Source of the DNA: CAVVKW01 sp963749035
GTDB taxonomy: Bacteria; Verrucomicrobiota; Verrucomicrobiia; Chthoniobacterales; JAATET01
NCBI GenBank assembly: GCA_963749035.1
Contig: CAVVKW010000004.1
Span: 496,001-560,000, forward strand
Reading direction: 5' to 3'
Length of the DNA stretch: 64,000 nt
In this document: piece after piece, positions 34,842 through 43,756 of the stretch
How positions within the stretch are numbered: position 1 is the stretch's first letter
Layout of the letters: the number at the start of each line of letters is the position of its first letter
Notes under the pieces: generated by a model
What the model saw: the letters and a program-made list of their open reading frames with translations, nothing else
Databases searched by the model: none
Told to the model about the DNA's origin: nothing
Translations under genes and position numbers: made by a program

Positions 34842-34870
34842 TTTTCAGCCTCGATGACGTATGCTATACT
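34842..34870 (+). promoter_or_regulatory. Candidate sigma-70 promoter for the Y1 transposase
   Basis: TTTTCA (34842-34847) and TATACT (34865-34870) are separated by 17 bases. The predicted transcript would begin within a few bases of the left inverted repeat (34879) of the transposase unit. The -10 box matches the consensus in five of six positions; the -35 is weaker. Confidence 0.4.
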
Positions 34871-34878
34871 CGCGAGGA

Positions 34879-34903
34879 GGGTCAGTCATTCATATTGACA
34901 CAT
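34879..34903 (+). repeat. Left inverted repeat of the Y1 transposase unit
   Basis: GGGTCAGTCATTCAT followed by ATTGACACA. The inverse complement lies at 35863-35886, overlapping the stop codon of the transposase gene. The two arms differ at only two positions over 23 bases. Confidence 0.85.
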
Positions 34904-34930
34904 TCCGGGCGTTGGCTTGGGATGTTTATC

Positions 34931-35866
34931 ATGCCAAGGGCGCAAAGGATCGAATACGAGGGCGCGATCTATCACGTGATCAATCGTGGGGATCGCCGGG
35001 AGGACATCTTTTTCGATGATGGGGACCGACGGATGTTTCTGAAGACGCTTGACGAAACCTGTGCGAAGACTCGTTGGGAAGTTCATGCCTACTGTCTAAT
35101 GGACAACCACTTTCATCTCGTCATTGAAACGCCGATTCCTTCGTTGGTGGCAGGGATGAAGTGGATGCTGGGAACCTACACCCAACGGTTCAATGCTCGG
35201 CACCGGCTTCACGGACATCTGTTTGCTGGGCGCTACAAAGCACTGCACGTCGACGGCTCAGGGGACTTTTATCTGCGCACGGTCGCGGATTACGTTCACC
35301 TCAATCCCTTCCGGGCGGGAATTTTAGACGATGATCGACCTCTAGCGAGTTTCCAGTGGAGTAGCTATCCGGACTATCTGAAGCAGCCCCGGGACCGTTC
35401 GACCTGGCTTCGGGTGGATCGGGTCATGGGAGATCATGGCATCCAGCGTGATGACGCTGGTGGCCGTCGGGAGTTTGGTCGCGGAATGGAGCGACGGCGT
35501 TTTGAAGCCATCGACGATGAGACGTATGCCCGGATTCGGCGGGGGTGGCGCCTGGGAGGCGAGGATTTTTCGGCGCGGCTGCGAAGATTGTTGGTGCCCG
35601 CAAAGCCAGACTGTCACGCGCCGGAAGACGTTCGCGAATCGATGTTGGCCCGCGCTGAGCGGATCTTGGAAGAGGAATTGGCGAAAGATGCGCTGACGAG
35701 AGACTCTTTGTTGAAGTTGCCGAAGGGGGCACCGATCAAGGTGCGGGCTGCCGAGCGAATCCGGGGGTCGACGACGTTGACGCTCAAGGAAGTGGCTGAG
35801 CTTCTGCATGCCGGGCATTGGAGATCGCTCGCAAACACCTTGGTTAAACGCCGAAAAGCGATGTGA
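34931..35866 (+). CDS. REP-associated Y1 tyrosine transposase
   Basis: 311 residues. Y1 transposase of the IS200/RAYT type (HUH single-strand nuclease): YHVINRGDRREDIF, metal site His-x-His in YCLMDNHFHLVIE, GHLFAGRYKALHVD, and the catalytic Tyr in the VADYVHLNPFRAG helix. A C-terminal extension of about 130 residues ends in a helix-turn-helix-like segment (TTLTLKEVAELLHAG). The ATG at 34931 starts at MPRAQRIEYEGAIYHV, the usual N-terminus; earlier in-frame starts are less likely. The gene is enclosed by a near-perfect inverted repeat. Confidence 0.9.
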   Translation: MPRAQRIEYEGAIYHVINRGDRREDIFFDDGDRRMFLKTLDETCAKTRWEVHAYCLMDNHFHLVIETPIPSLVAGMKWMLGTYTQRFNARHRLHGHLFAGRYKALHVDGSGDFYLRTVADYVHLNPFRAGILDDDRPLASFQWSSYPDYLKQPRDRSTWLRVDRVMGDHGIQRDDAGGRREFGRGMERRRFEAIDDETYARIRRGWRLGGEDFSARLRRLLVPAKPDCHAPEDVRESMLARAERILEEELAKDALTRDSLLKLPKGAPIKVRAAERIRGSTTLTLKEVAELLHAGHWRSLANTLVKRRKAM

Positions 35867-35886
35867 CAAAATGAATGACTGACCCC
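35863..35886 (-). repeat. Right inverted repeat of the Y1 transposase unit
   Basis: GTGACAAAATGAATGACTGA followed by CCCC: the inverse of the left arm at 34879. It overlaps the last four bases of the transposase gene, so the coding sequence runs into the repeat and the unit is compact (about 1.0 kb). Confidence 0.85.
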
Positions 35887-35995
35887 TCTGGGGAAACTAG
35901 CGGTTGCCATTTTGGCAAAGTTCTCTAGGAATACGTTCCCGCCGATTCGGGGAGAACCCCATTTCCGGACCGGGACAAACCATATTTCAACCAGG

Positions 35996-38080
35996 ATGAC
36001 TGACCTTTCCAAATACCGTAACATCGGCATTTTCGCTCACGTGGATGCCGGCAAGACCACCACGACCGAACGAATTCTTAAGCTCACGGGCAAGATTCAC
36101 AAGATCGGCGAGGTGCACGACGGCGCGGCGACGACCGATTTCATGGAGCAGGAGCAGGAGCGCGGGATCACGATTCAGTCCGCGGCGACGACGTGCTTCT
36201 GGAATGATCACCAGTTCAACATCATCGACACCCCGGGCCACGTGGATTTCACGATCGAGGTTTACCGTTCGCTCAAGGTTCTCGACGGTGGTATCGGTGT
36301 CTTCTGTGGTTCCGGTGGTGTGGAGCCTCAGTCGGAGACGAACTGGCGCTACGCGAACGATTCCGAAGTGGCTCGCGTCATCTACGTGAACAAGCTGGAC
36401 CGGATTGGGGCTGATTTTTACCGCGTGGTCAAGCAGACGCAGGACATTCTGGCCGCCAAACCCCTCGTGATGGTGTTGCCGATCGGGACCGAGGAGAACT
36501 TCAAGGGTGTCGTGCAGTTGCTCGAGGAGAACGCGATGATTTGGGATAACTCGGGTGACCCGCTGAACTTCGAGATTCAGCCGATCCCGGACGACATGAA
36601 GGAACTCGCCGCGAAGTATCGTGCGGAACTCATCGAGACCGTGGTCGAGCAGGACGACGACGTCATGGAGAAGTATCTCGAAGGCGAAATGCCCGACCTC
36701 GCCACGGTCAAACGTCTGATCCGCAAGGGCACGATCAACCTCGATTTCTTCCCGACCTACTGTGGCTCTTCCTTCAAGAACAAGGGAGTGCAGAACGTCC
36801 TCGACGCCGTCGTCGATTACCTGCCGAGCCCGACGGAGGTGAAGCCTCAGCCCGAGGTCGACCTCGAAGGCAACGAGACCGGCGAGTTCGCCGTGGTTTC
36901 GGTCGACGAGCCGCTACGTGCCCTGGCGTTCAAGATCATGGACGACAAATTCGGCGCACTCACGTTCACGCGGATCTATTCCGGAAAGCTCGAGCGCGGT
37001 ATGAACGTGCTGAACACGTTCACCGGCAAGGAGGAGCGGATCGGGCGTCTGGTCGCGATGCACGCTGACAGCCGTGAAGAGATCGATTCCGCGCAGGCGG
37101 GCGACATCATCGCGATCGTCGGCATGAAGAACGTGCAGACCGGGCACACGCTGTGTGACCCGAACGATCCCGCGACCCTGGAGCCGATGGTGTTCCCGGA
37201 TCCGGTGATTTCGATCGCGGTCGCGGCGAAGGACAAGACAGCTTCCGAGAAGCTTGGCACCGCCATCGGCAAGATGGTGAAAGAGGATCCGTCTTTCCAC
37301 GTCGAGACCGACGAGGACAGCGGCGAGACCATCCTCAAGGGAATGGGCGAGCTTCACCTGGACATCAAGGTCGACATCCTCAAGCGGACGCACGGCGTCG
37401 AGGTGATCGTCGGTAAGCCGCAGGTGGCGTATCGCGAGACGATCACGAAGCCAGTGAGTGACACTTACACGCACAAGAAGCAGTCGGGTGGTTCGGGTCA
37501 GTTTGCGCGGATCGACTACACGATCGAGCCGCTCGAGATGGGCGAAGAGTTCACTTTCGAGTCGAAGGTCGTCGGCGGAAACGTTCCGAAGGAATACATC
37601 CCGGCGGTCGAAAAAGGCTTCAAGCTCTCCAAGGACCGGGGCGTGCTGGCTGGGTTCCCGTGTTTGGCGTTCAAGGTCACGCTGACGGACGGTGGCTCCC
37701 ACGCGGTGGATTCCTCGGCGATCGCATTCGAGATCGCGGCGAAGTCGGCCTATCGCCAGACGATGCCGAAGGCGGGTGCGCAGTTGCTCGAGCCGGTGAT
37801 GAAGCTCGACGTGTTTGTCCCGGAAGCTCACGTGGGTGATGCGATCGGCGATTTGAACCGCCGGCGCGGCATGATCAAGTCTCAAGACTCAACGCCGACC
37901 GGAATTCGGATCAAGGCTGATGCGCCGCTGAGCGAGATGTTCGGTTACATCGGTGATCTGCGTTCGATGACGTCAGGTCGCGGACAATTCTCGATGGAGT
38001 TCTCACACTACGCGCCGTGCCCGAAGAACGTTTCGGAAACGGTGATCGCGGAAGTCGCGAAGCGCGAAGCCGAGAAGTAA
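35996..38080 (+). CDS. fusA: Translation elongation factor G
   Basis: 694 residues. GTPase that drives ribosomal translocation. G1 AHVDAGKTTTTERIL, G2/switch region QERGITIQSAATT, G3 DTPGHVDFTIEV and G4 NKLDR are intact, followed by EF-G domains II-V (ELHLDIKVDIL and the domain V RRRGMI loop). The ATG at 35996 with AGG upstream gives MTDLSKYRNIGIF. It stands alone rather than in a str operon with rpsL, rpsG and tuf, so it may be a second EF-G copy; the window does not tell. A strong terminator follows. Confidence 0.93.
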   Translation: MTDLSKYRNIGIFAHVDAGKTTTTERILKLTGKIHKIGEVHDGAATTDFMEQEQERGITIQSAATTCFWNDHQFNIIDTPGHVDFTIEVYRSLKVLDGGIGVFCGSGGVEPQSETNWRYANDSEVARVIYVNKLDRIGADFYRVVKQTQDILAAKPLVMVLPIGTEENFKGVVQLLEENAMIWDNSGDPLNFEIQPIPDDMKELAAKYRAELIETVVEQDDDVMEKYLEGEMPDLATVKRLIRKGTINLDFFPTYCGSSFKNKGVQNVLDAVVDYLPSPTEVKPQPEVDLEGNETGEFAVVSVDEPLRALAFKIMDDKFGALTFTRIYSGKLERGMNVLNTFTGKEERIGRLVAMHADSREEIDSAQAGDIIAIVGMKNVQTGHTLCDPNDPATLEPMVFPDPVISIAVAAKDKTASEKLGTAIGKMVKEDPSFHVETDEDSGETILKGMGELHLDIKVDILKRTHGVEVIVGKPQVAYRETITKPVSDTYTHKKQSGGSGQFARIDYTIEPLEMGEEFTFESKVVGGNVPKEYIPAVEKGFKLSKDRGVLAGFPCLAFKVTLTDGGSHAVDSSAIAFEIAAKSAYRQTMPKAGAQLLEPVMKLDVFVPEAHVGDAIGDLNRRRGMIKSQDSTPTGIRIKADAPLSEMFGYIGDLRSMTSGRGQFSMEFSHYAPCPKNVSETVIAEVAKREAEK

Positions 38081-38105
38081 GAAGCCGTCGCTCAGCGCAG
38101 ATTTC

Positions 38106-38141
38106 AAAACCCCGAACCAGCTCAGGCTGGTTCGGGGTTTT
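38106..38141 (+). terminator. Intrinsic terminator after EF-G
   Basis: AAAACCCCGAACCAGC pairs with GCTGGTTCGGGGTTTT around a CTCA loop: a 16-bp perfect stem, symmetrical in A and T tracts, starting 26 bases after the EF-G stop. Confidence 0.93.
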
Positions 38142-38207
38142 GCTTGCGCGTGTGGTCCGGCTGCGGTGACAGTCCCCGCTCTCCGTTCGGCCGGAGTTTC
38201 CCCTGAC

Positions 38208-39812
38208 ATGCTTGCAATCATTCTCCTGCTGACCGTGGCGTTTGCGGCGCTGGCTTACCGGTTTTACGGGAGCTTCCTCGAGCGGAAGTTCGAGATGGAC
38301 GACTCGAGGCCGACACCGGCCGTGGTAGTCGACGATGGGGTCGACTACGTCCCCACTCGGGCATCAGTCGTTTTTGGTCACCATTTTTCTTCGATCGCGG
38401 GTGCGGGGCCGATCGTTGGGCCGATCATCGCGGCGGCGGCGTTCGGGTGGGGTCCGACTTGGCTGTGGATTTTGGTCGGGTCGATCTTCGTCGGGGGTGT
38501 GCACGACTTTGGCTCGACGATGATGAGTTTGCGTTACGGGGGAAAATCGATCATCTCCGCGTGCCGGGACCTGGTGGGGGAAAGGACCGGAAAGCTGCTG
38601 TTGGTGTTTGTGTTCATGACGCTGGTTTACGTGATCATCGTATTTCTTGATCTGACAGCGTCGGGATTTGTCGGCACGCCGGAGGTGGCGACCGCGTCCG
38701 GTTGGTTTGTGCTGATGGCGTTGGCTTTTGGCCGGATCATCGTCGGGACTCGATTGCCTTACTGGGCAGCGATCACGATTTTCGTCGCGTTGACTTACGC
38801 CGGGCTGGCGGTCGGACACTTTTTTCCGGCACCGGCTTTGGGGAAGGACACTTGGGTTCTGATCGTGCTTGCGTATTGCTTCGTTGCGGCGATTTTGCCG
38901 GTGAGCGTCTTGATGCAGCCGCGTGACTTTCTGAGCGCAACGTTTCTGTATGCGATCATGGCACTGGGATTGGTGGGGGCGTTGGTGACTCCCGAGACGT
39001 TCGAGCTGCCGTTCTACGCTGGATTCCAGAGTGAGAATCTCGGGATGATGGTGCCGTTTTTATTCATCACCGTCGCGTGCGGGGCGTGCAGCGGATTCCA
39101 CAGCATGGTGGGGAGCGGAACGACGTCGAAACAGATTCGACGGGAGTCGGACGTGAGGCGGGTAGCCTACGGCGGGATGCTGGTCGAGGGCGTGCTGGCG
39201 ACGTTTGCGCTCGGTTGCATTGCGGTCGTGGGTGGGATGGAGGGGAGCGCGGTGGACACGTTTGCCGGCGGGGCGGCGGTCTTCTTCAGCGCGCTTGGCG
39301 TGCCGTCCCACGTCGGAGTTGTCTTTGCGACCCTGGCGGTCAGCACGTTTCTGCTGACAACGTTGGATACGTGCACGCGGCTGGCGAGATTCCTCGTCGA
39401 GGAGATGTTCGGATGGACGGGAGCGGTGAGTCGCGTGTTGGCGACGTTTGCGATCGTCGGATTCTGCGGGCTCCTTGCCACGCATAGTTTCACGAATCTG
39501 GCGGGCGAGCTGGTGCCCGCCTGGAAAGCCTTGTGGCCACTCTTCGGAGCGACGAACCAACTCCTGGCCGCTCTGGCGTTGGTCACGCTCACGGTGTTTT
39601 TGCGCAGCCGTCGGGTCGCCGTCTGGTTTGCGGCGTTGCCGGCGGCTTTGATGATCGCGATGCCGATGGCGGCCATGGTGACGATCGCGATCGATCCGGT
39701 GATGGAGCCGCTCCTGCGCTTCGCTTCGAGTGCCCAACTGGCACTCGGCTTATTCGTGGTCGGAATGAGTCTGCGCTACCTGATTCGCACGGATCGGCCG
39801 GCGGTGGCGTGA
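38208..39812 (+). CDS. CstA-family carbon starvation/peptide or pyruvate carrier
   Basis: 534 residues with about 14 membrane helices. CstA-family blocks: AYRFYGSFLERKF, FGHHFSSIAGAGPIVGPIIAAA, GGVHDFGSTMMSLRYGGKS, ACGACSGFHSMVGSGTTSKQI and LDTCTRLARFL. E. coli CstA and BtsT of this family take up peptides or pyruvate; here the protein is shorter than those (about 700), as in many non-enteric homologues. The ATG at 38208 places the first helix at the N-terminus. Convergent with the DUF445 gene (21 bases between ends). Confidence 0.88.
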   Translation: MLAIILLLTVAFAALAYRFYGSFLERKFEMDDSRPTPAVVVDDGVDYVPTRASVVFGHHFSSIAGAGPIVGPIIAAAAFGWGPTWLWILVGSIFVGGVHDFGSTMMSLRYGGKSIISACRDLVGERTGKLLLVFVFMTLVYVIIVFLDLTASGFVGTPEVATASGWFVLMALAFGRIIVGTRLPYWAAITIFVALTYAGLAVGHFFPAPALGKDTWVLIVLAYCFVAAILPVSVLMQPRDFLSATFLYAIMALGLVGALVTPETFELPFYAGFQSENLGMMVPFLFITVACGACSGFHSMVGSGTTSKQIRRESDVRRVAYGGMLVEGVLATFALGCIAVVGGMEGSAVDTFAGGAAVFFSALGVPSHVGVVFATLAVSTFLLTTLDTCTRLARFLVEEMFGWTGAVSRVLATFAIVGFCGLLATHSFTNLAGELVPAWKALWPLFGATNQLLAALALVTLTVFLRSRRVAVWFAALPAALMIAMPMAAMVTIAIDPVMEPLLRFASSAQLALGLFVVGMSLRYLIRTDRPAVA

Positions 39813-39833
39813 GTTGTCCCGCGGCGGGGTGGA

Positions 39834-41108
39834 TCAACCCCAGAGCGAGAAGAGAAAATGCAGGACGAGGCCGATCAGTCCGCCGATGATCGTCCCGTTG
39901 AGCCGGATGAATTGGAGGTCGCGGCCGACGGTGGATTCGAGCTTCGATGCCATTTCGAGCGAGTCCCACTGATCGACGGTGGTCATGACCATTTCGCGAG
40001 CGTGCGGCTTGGCGGCGAGGAGCGTCTGCAAGACGCGGTCGCCGAGAAAAACATTGAGCTGCTGCCGGGTGTCGGCGTTGTCACGAAGGTGGGCGGCGAT
40101 CCGGAGGGCGGCCTGGCGCGACCGGTTCCGGATTTCGGAATTTTCCGCGGAGCAGTCGCGGAGGAGGAGCGCCTTCAACTCGCTCCAGGTCTTGGTGGCG
40201 AAATCGTCGACGAGCTTGCTCTCGGCGACGGAGCGCTGGGTGATGGCGATGCGCTGGGCGAGTTCCGGGGACGTCTTCAGATCCTCGATGAACTGGCGCA
40301 CCTTTCGGTCGTAGGTATGCCAGAGGGGGTGTTCGCAATTGGTTTCGGCGTCAACGAGGACGGCGCGGACTTTCTCGATGGTGCGGCTCGCGACAATGTT
40401 CGCCAGTTGTTTCTTCAAGAAATCGGCGACTGGTCCGACGCGATTGATCGCGGGGAGCTTGCGGAGAAGGTCGACCGGAATGGGAATTTCCTCGCGGATC
40501 TTCGACTGAATCATCGCACGGTTGGAAATGATCAGATCTTCCGCGGATTTCAGGACGGTCGCGTAGAGCGCCCGGTCGCGGTCGCCCTTCACGACGAGCG
40601 AAAGAACCTCGGCGGCGAGAGGGCCGACTTCGATCTCGGCGACCATCCGGCGGGCCCGACGGGCCAGCAGGTCGGACATCTCGTCGTCGGGCAGGGTCGC
40701 GAGAAGCTGAGGGGTCAGCTCGGCGAGTTTTTCGGCGAGAAGATCCGCGTTTTCCGTGAGCCACTTCGAAGTGAAAGCCGCGTAGTCGATGCGGCGAAAT
40801 CGCGGGCCAAGCTGCTCTTCGGTCAGAAAATTTTCTTCGAGAAAGGTCGCCAGCGAATCGGCGACGCGCCCTTTGTTATTTGGCAGGATGGCGGTGTGGG
40901 GAATGGGGATTCCCATCGGATGGCGGAAGAGCGCGACGACGGCGAACCAGTCGGCCAGGGCACCGACGGTGGCCGCTTCAAAGAATGCCCCGGCGTAACC
41001 GATCGCCGGATGAAGGTCGTTGAAGGCGTGGCAAACGACCATGCCGATGACGCAGACGACCACAGCGCCGGTGGCAATGCCACGGATCTGGGCGAGCGTG
41101 AATTTCAT
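39834..41108 (-). CDS. DUF445 membrane protein (YjiN-like)
   Basis: 424 residues. N-terminal helix (GAVVVCVIGMVVCHAF), the family block GYAGAFFEAATVGALADWFAVVALFRHPMGIPIPHTAILP, a long helical cytoplasmic or periplasmic middle, and a C-terminal hydrophobic hairpin (TIIGGLIGLVLHFLF). Function unknown for the family. Downstream of, and 33 bases from, the possible lysozyme-like gene on the same strand. Confidence 0.85.
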   Translation of the reverse strand: MKFTLAQIRGIATGAVVVCVIGMVVCHAFNDLHPAIGYAGAFFEAATVGALADWFAVVALFRHPMGIPIPHTAILPNNKGRVADSLATFLEENFLTEEQLGPRFRRIDYAAFTSKWLTENADLLAEKLAELTPQLLATLPDDEMSDLLARRARRMVAEIEVGPLAAEVLSLVVKGDRDRALYATVLKSAEDLIISNRAMIQSKIREEIPIPVDLLRKLPAINRVGPVADFLKKQLANIVASRTIEKVRAVLVDAETNCEHPLWHTYDRKVRQFIEDLKTSPELAQRIAITQRSVAESKLVDDFATKTWSELKALLLRDCSAENSEIRNRSRQAALRIAAHLRDNADTRQQLNVFLGDRVLQTLLAAKPHAREMVMTTVDQWDSLEMASKLESTVGRDLQFIRLNGTIIGGLIGLVLHFLFSLWG

Positions 41109-41141
41109 CCTCGCGGGGCGCGGATCGGCGTTCGGTGGGGA

Positions 41142-41912
41142 CTAGTTGTCGTACGTGCCGACGCGATTGCGCCAACCCGCGAGCCATTTCCGTTCGTTGC
41201 GAGAGGCGGGCGAATTCTCGACCCGGCGGGTCAGCACGCTGTCGGCGGCGCGTGAAAAGGCCTTCATCGGCGGGCCGCCGTCCATCGCGGCGAGAACCTG
41301 GAGGAGACCCCAACCCTGGCCGTCGTAGCGTTCGGTCTTCGAGGTTCCTTCGCCCTTGAAGTTCACGTAGTCCATGAGCGCATACATCCCGAGTGGTCGT
41401 TCGGCGACGCGGTAGAAGTTCGTTTTCACCTTGGCGCGTTCGTCGGCGGGTGCCGCCTCGAGCATTTTCGGAAGTGCTGTCTCGAGCCGGGCCGCCGCGT
41501 AGCGGGCCTGCCACGGCACGGTGTCCGTGAGCATCGAGCGAAGTTCCTTCATCTTGGAAGACCGGAAGTCAGCCATGAATTCGGACCGCGAGTTCCACGG
41601 ACAGTCGGACGTGTTTTGCAACCACTCAGGAACGTCAACGCGGTTCGCGACGAGAAATCTCACGAGGCCGGGAAAGCTCTCTTCGAACGGGCCGCGCTGG
41701 TCTTTCGGATACCAGATGAAGTGGCCGATCCCGAGGGAGGCAAAGTCTTCACCCGTGTTCCAGGCGGTAAGGCCATCGACGGTGCCCGCGCACTCGTTCT
41801 TCCAGATTCGTTGGCCAATCTCGCGAGCTTGCGAATCCGACAGTTTCACGTCCTGAGCGAGCACCAGCGTCGACATTGCCACCGCCATTCCAATCGATCC
41901 GATCCATTTCAT
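41142..41912 (-). CDS. Exported protein with lysozyme-like N-terminal motif
   Basis: 256 residues with a signal peptide (WIGSIGMAVAMSTLVLA). The mature N-terminus, IGQRIWKNECAGTVDGL then FASLGIGHFIWYP, resembles the active-site strip of T4-type lysozymes (a Glu, about 20 residues, then GIGH). The remainder is helical, with RPLGMYALMDYVNFKGEG near residue 170 and the GQGWGLLQVLAAM helix. A peptidoglycan-cleaving role is an inference from this motif only. Leftward pair with DUF445. Confidence 0.6.
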   Translation of the reverse strand: MKWIGSIGMAVAMSTLVLAQDVKLSDSQAREIGQRIWKNECAGTVDGLTAWNTGEDFASLGIGHFIWYPKDQRGPFEESFPGLVRFLVANRVDVPEWLQNTSDCPWNSRSEFMADFRSSKMKELRSMLTDTVPWQARYAAARLETALPKMLEAAPADERAKVKTNFYRVAERPLGMYALMDYVNFKGEGTSKTERYDGQGWGLLQVLAAMDGGPPMKAFSRAADSVLTRRVENSPASRNERKWLAGWRNRVGTYDN

Positions 41913-41976
41913 CCGGTGACGTTACCACGCACTTTGGCTGTCGCAACGCAAACGCCAAGCAGCTAAAACTGCGTCC

Positions 41977-43671
41977 ATGAAACTCCTCTTCACGGCGCTC
42001 GGCGCAGCTTTGGCTGGTCTGGCGTGGACCCAGGCTGCTGACCAGACGGCAAACTTTTCGCCGATCACTTTGACCAATAATTTGCCTTACACGGTGGCTC
42101 TCGCGGAGCACGACATGGGCGGGGCGACCGTTCCGACCTTGCAGGGCTTTGCCGACGGGCAAATCGACAACGAGTGGGTTGTCCTCGCGGGGCGGACGAA
42201 TGGGCTTCACGACTTTACGAACGACGGGTTGATCAATTTTCCGCCTGCGGCTCAGAACCGCACGATCTGGGTCATCGATCCGGTGTCGAAGCAGACTTGG
42301 AGCCGGGACCTCGACGACGCCACGAGTGGCTTGAGTGCGGCGCAGATCGACTCGCTGTCGACCACCGCGCCGCAGGTTGCCCAACAGGGCGATACGCTCT
42401 ACGTGATCGGCGGATACGGATACGACACGGGGCTGGCGGCGTTTCAGACCTACCCGACGCTGACGGCGCTGAATCTGCCGGACGTCATCTCGTGGGTGAA
42501 GACCGGAAGTCCTACGCTGGCGTCGACCGTTCTTCAGACGACTGATGAGTTCCTGCGCGTCACGGGTGGCGAGCTGTTCCTGCTCGGTGGGCGGGCGCAG
42601 TTGGTCTTCGGCCAGGATTTCGCGGGTGGTTACACGCCGGGGTCCAACGGTGACTACACGAAGCAGGTCCGGACGTTTCAGATCAATCTCAGCGCGGGAA
42701 GTGTTTCGATCTCGCTCCCGTCTGCCGAGGCGCCGCGTCCGGAATATCGGCGTCGTGACCTGAACGTCGTTCCGATCATGCAGGGGAGCGCGGCGTTGGG
42801 CTACGACACTGGTCTGGTAGCGTTGTCCGGGGTGTTCACGCCATCGTTCGGGATCTGGACGGTGCCGGTCGAGATCACGGCAAACGGGGCGACTTACATG
42901 GCGAATCCGCTCGACGCCGGGACGTTTCGCCAGGGGATGAACTCCTACCGGTCGGCTTCGATCAGCCTGTTCTCTCCGAGCCTTGATCAAACCCAGAATC
43001 TTCTACTGGGCGGGATCAGCGTGCAGTATTTCGATTCGGCAACGGGGATGATCGCGACGGATCCGAACATCCCGTTCATCAACGGAATCACGGCGGTGAT
43101 TCGTGACGGCAACGGCAACTACTCGCAGACCTATCTGGGCGAGTTTCCGTCAATTCCGAATCCGGCGAACGGCAACGCGCCCTTTCTGCTCGGCGCGGAG
43201 GCAGACTTTTTTCCGCTCCCAGGAATATCTGATTTCGGTAACGGCGTTCTCAACGCGGATGCCATCACGACGCCTACGACGATCGGCTACATCTACGGCG
43301 GGATCATCGCCGAGCAGCCCAATCGTGGAAACACCGCTGCGTCGAATCTGATTTTCTCCGTCACGTTGTCGCCCGTTGCGTCCCCGACACCAGCACCGGT
43401 GGCGCCGCCGACGATCGTCGTTTACGGTAATCGGACTCGGAAGACCGGCACCGCTTCTCGCAAAATCCAGGGAAGCAGTGGCGGAAGCGCGAACGCGATC
43501 CAGTGGCGGGTGAACACTCGTTCGTGGAGAACGCAGGCGGTGCGCGCCGACGGACAGTGGAAGTTCGACGCAAGGAACCTGCGCGACGGGAAGAACAAGG
43601 TCCGCGTTCGGGCGATCAACGCGGCGGGCGCAGCGACCGCGGTGAAGACGCTCACCGTCACTCGAAACTGA
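41977..43671 (+). CDS. Secreted propeller-like protein with C-terminal Ig-like module
   Basis: 564 residues. A signal peptide (LLFTALGAALAGLAWTQA) precedes a beta-rich body with repeated blades such as DNEWVVLAGRTNGLHDF, QGDTLYVIGGYGYDTG and GGELFLLGGRAQLVFG, consistent with a Kelch-like propeller. After a Pro/Ala linker (SPTPAPVAPP, about 468-477) comes an Ig-like domain of about 80 residues (IQGSSGGSANAIQWRVNTRSW to VRVRAINAAGAA) that ends the protein. The same terminal module occurs in the secreted protein at 56212. Function unknown; adhesion or polymer binding is possible. Confidence 0.75.
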   Translation: MKLLFTALGAALAGLAWTQAADQTANFSPITLTNNLPYTVALAEHDMGGATVPTLQGFADGQIDNEWVVLAGRTNGLHDFTNDGLINFPPAAQNRTIWVIDPVSKQTWSRDLDDATSGLSAAQIDSLSTTAPQVAQQGDTLYVIGGYGYDTGLAAFQTYPTLTALNLPDVISWVKTGSPTLASTVLQTTDEFLRVTGGELFLLGGRAQLVFGQDFAGGYTPGSNGDYTKQVRTFQINLSAGSVSISLPSAEAPRPEYRRRDLNVVPIMQGSAALGYDTGLVALSGVFTPSFGIWTVPVEITANGATYMANPLDAGTFRQGMNSYRSASISLFSPSLDQTQNLLLGGISVQYFDSATGMIATDPNIPFINGITAVIRDGNGNYSQTYLGEFPSIPNPANGNAPFLLGAEADFFPLPGISDFGNGVLNADAITTPTTIGYIYGGIIAEQPNRGNTAASNLIFSVTLSPVASPTPAPVAPPTIVVYGNRTRKTGTASRKIQGSSGGSANAIQWRVNTRSWRTQAVRADGQWKFDARNLRDGKNKVRVRAINAAGAATAVKTLTVTRN

Positions 43672-43756
43672 CGCGGTTGCCATCGATCATTCTCCCGGTC
43701 CGCTTCGCGAAGTTTGACAGCGCCGAGGCGCTTGGTTAGAGGCGTGCAGACTTGGG

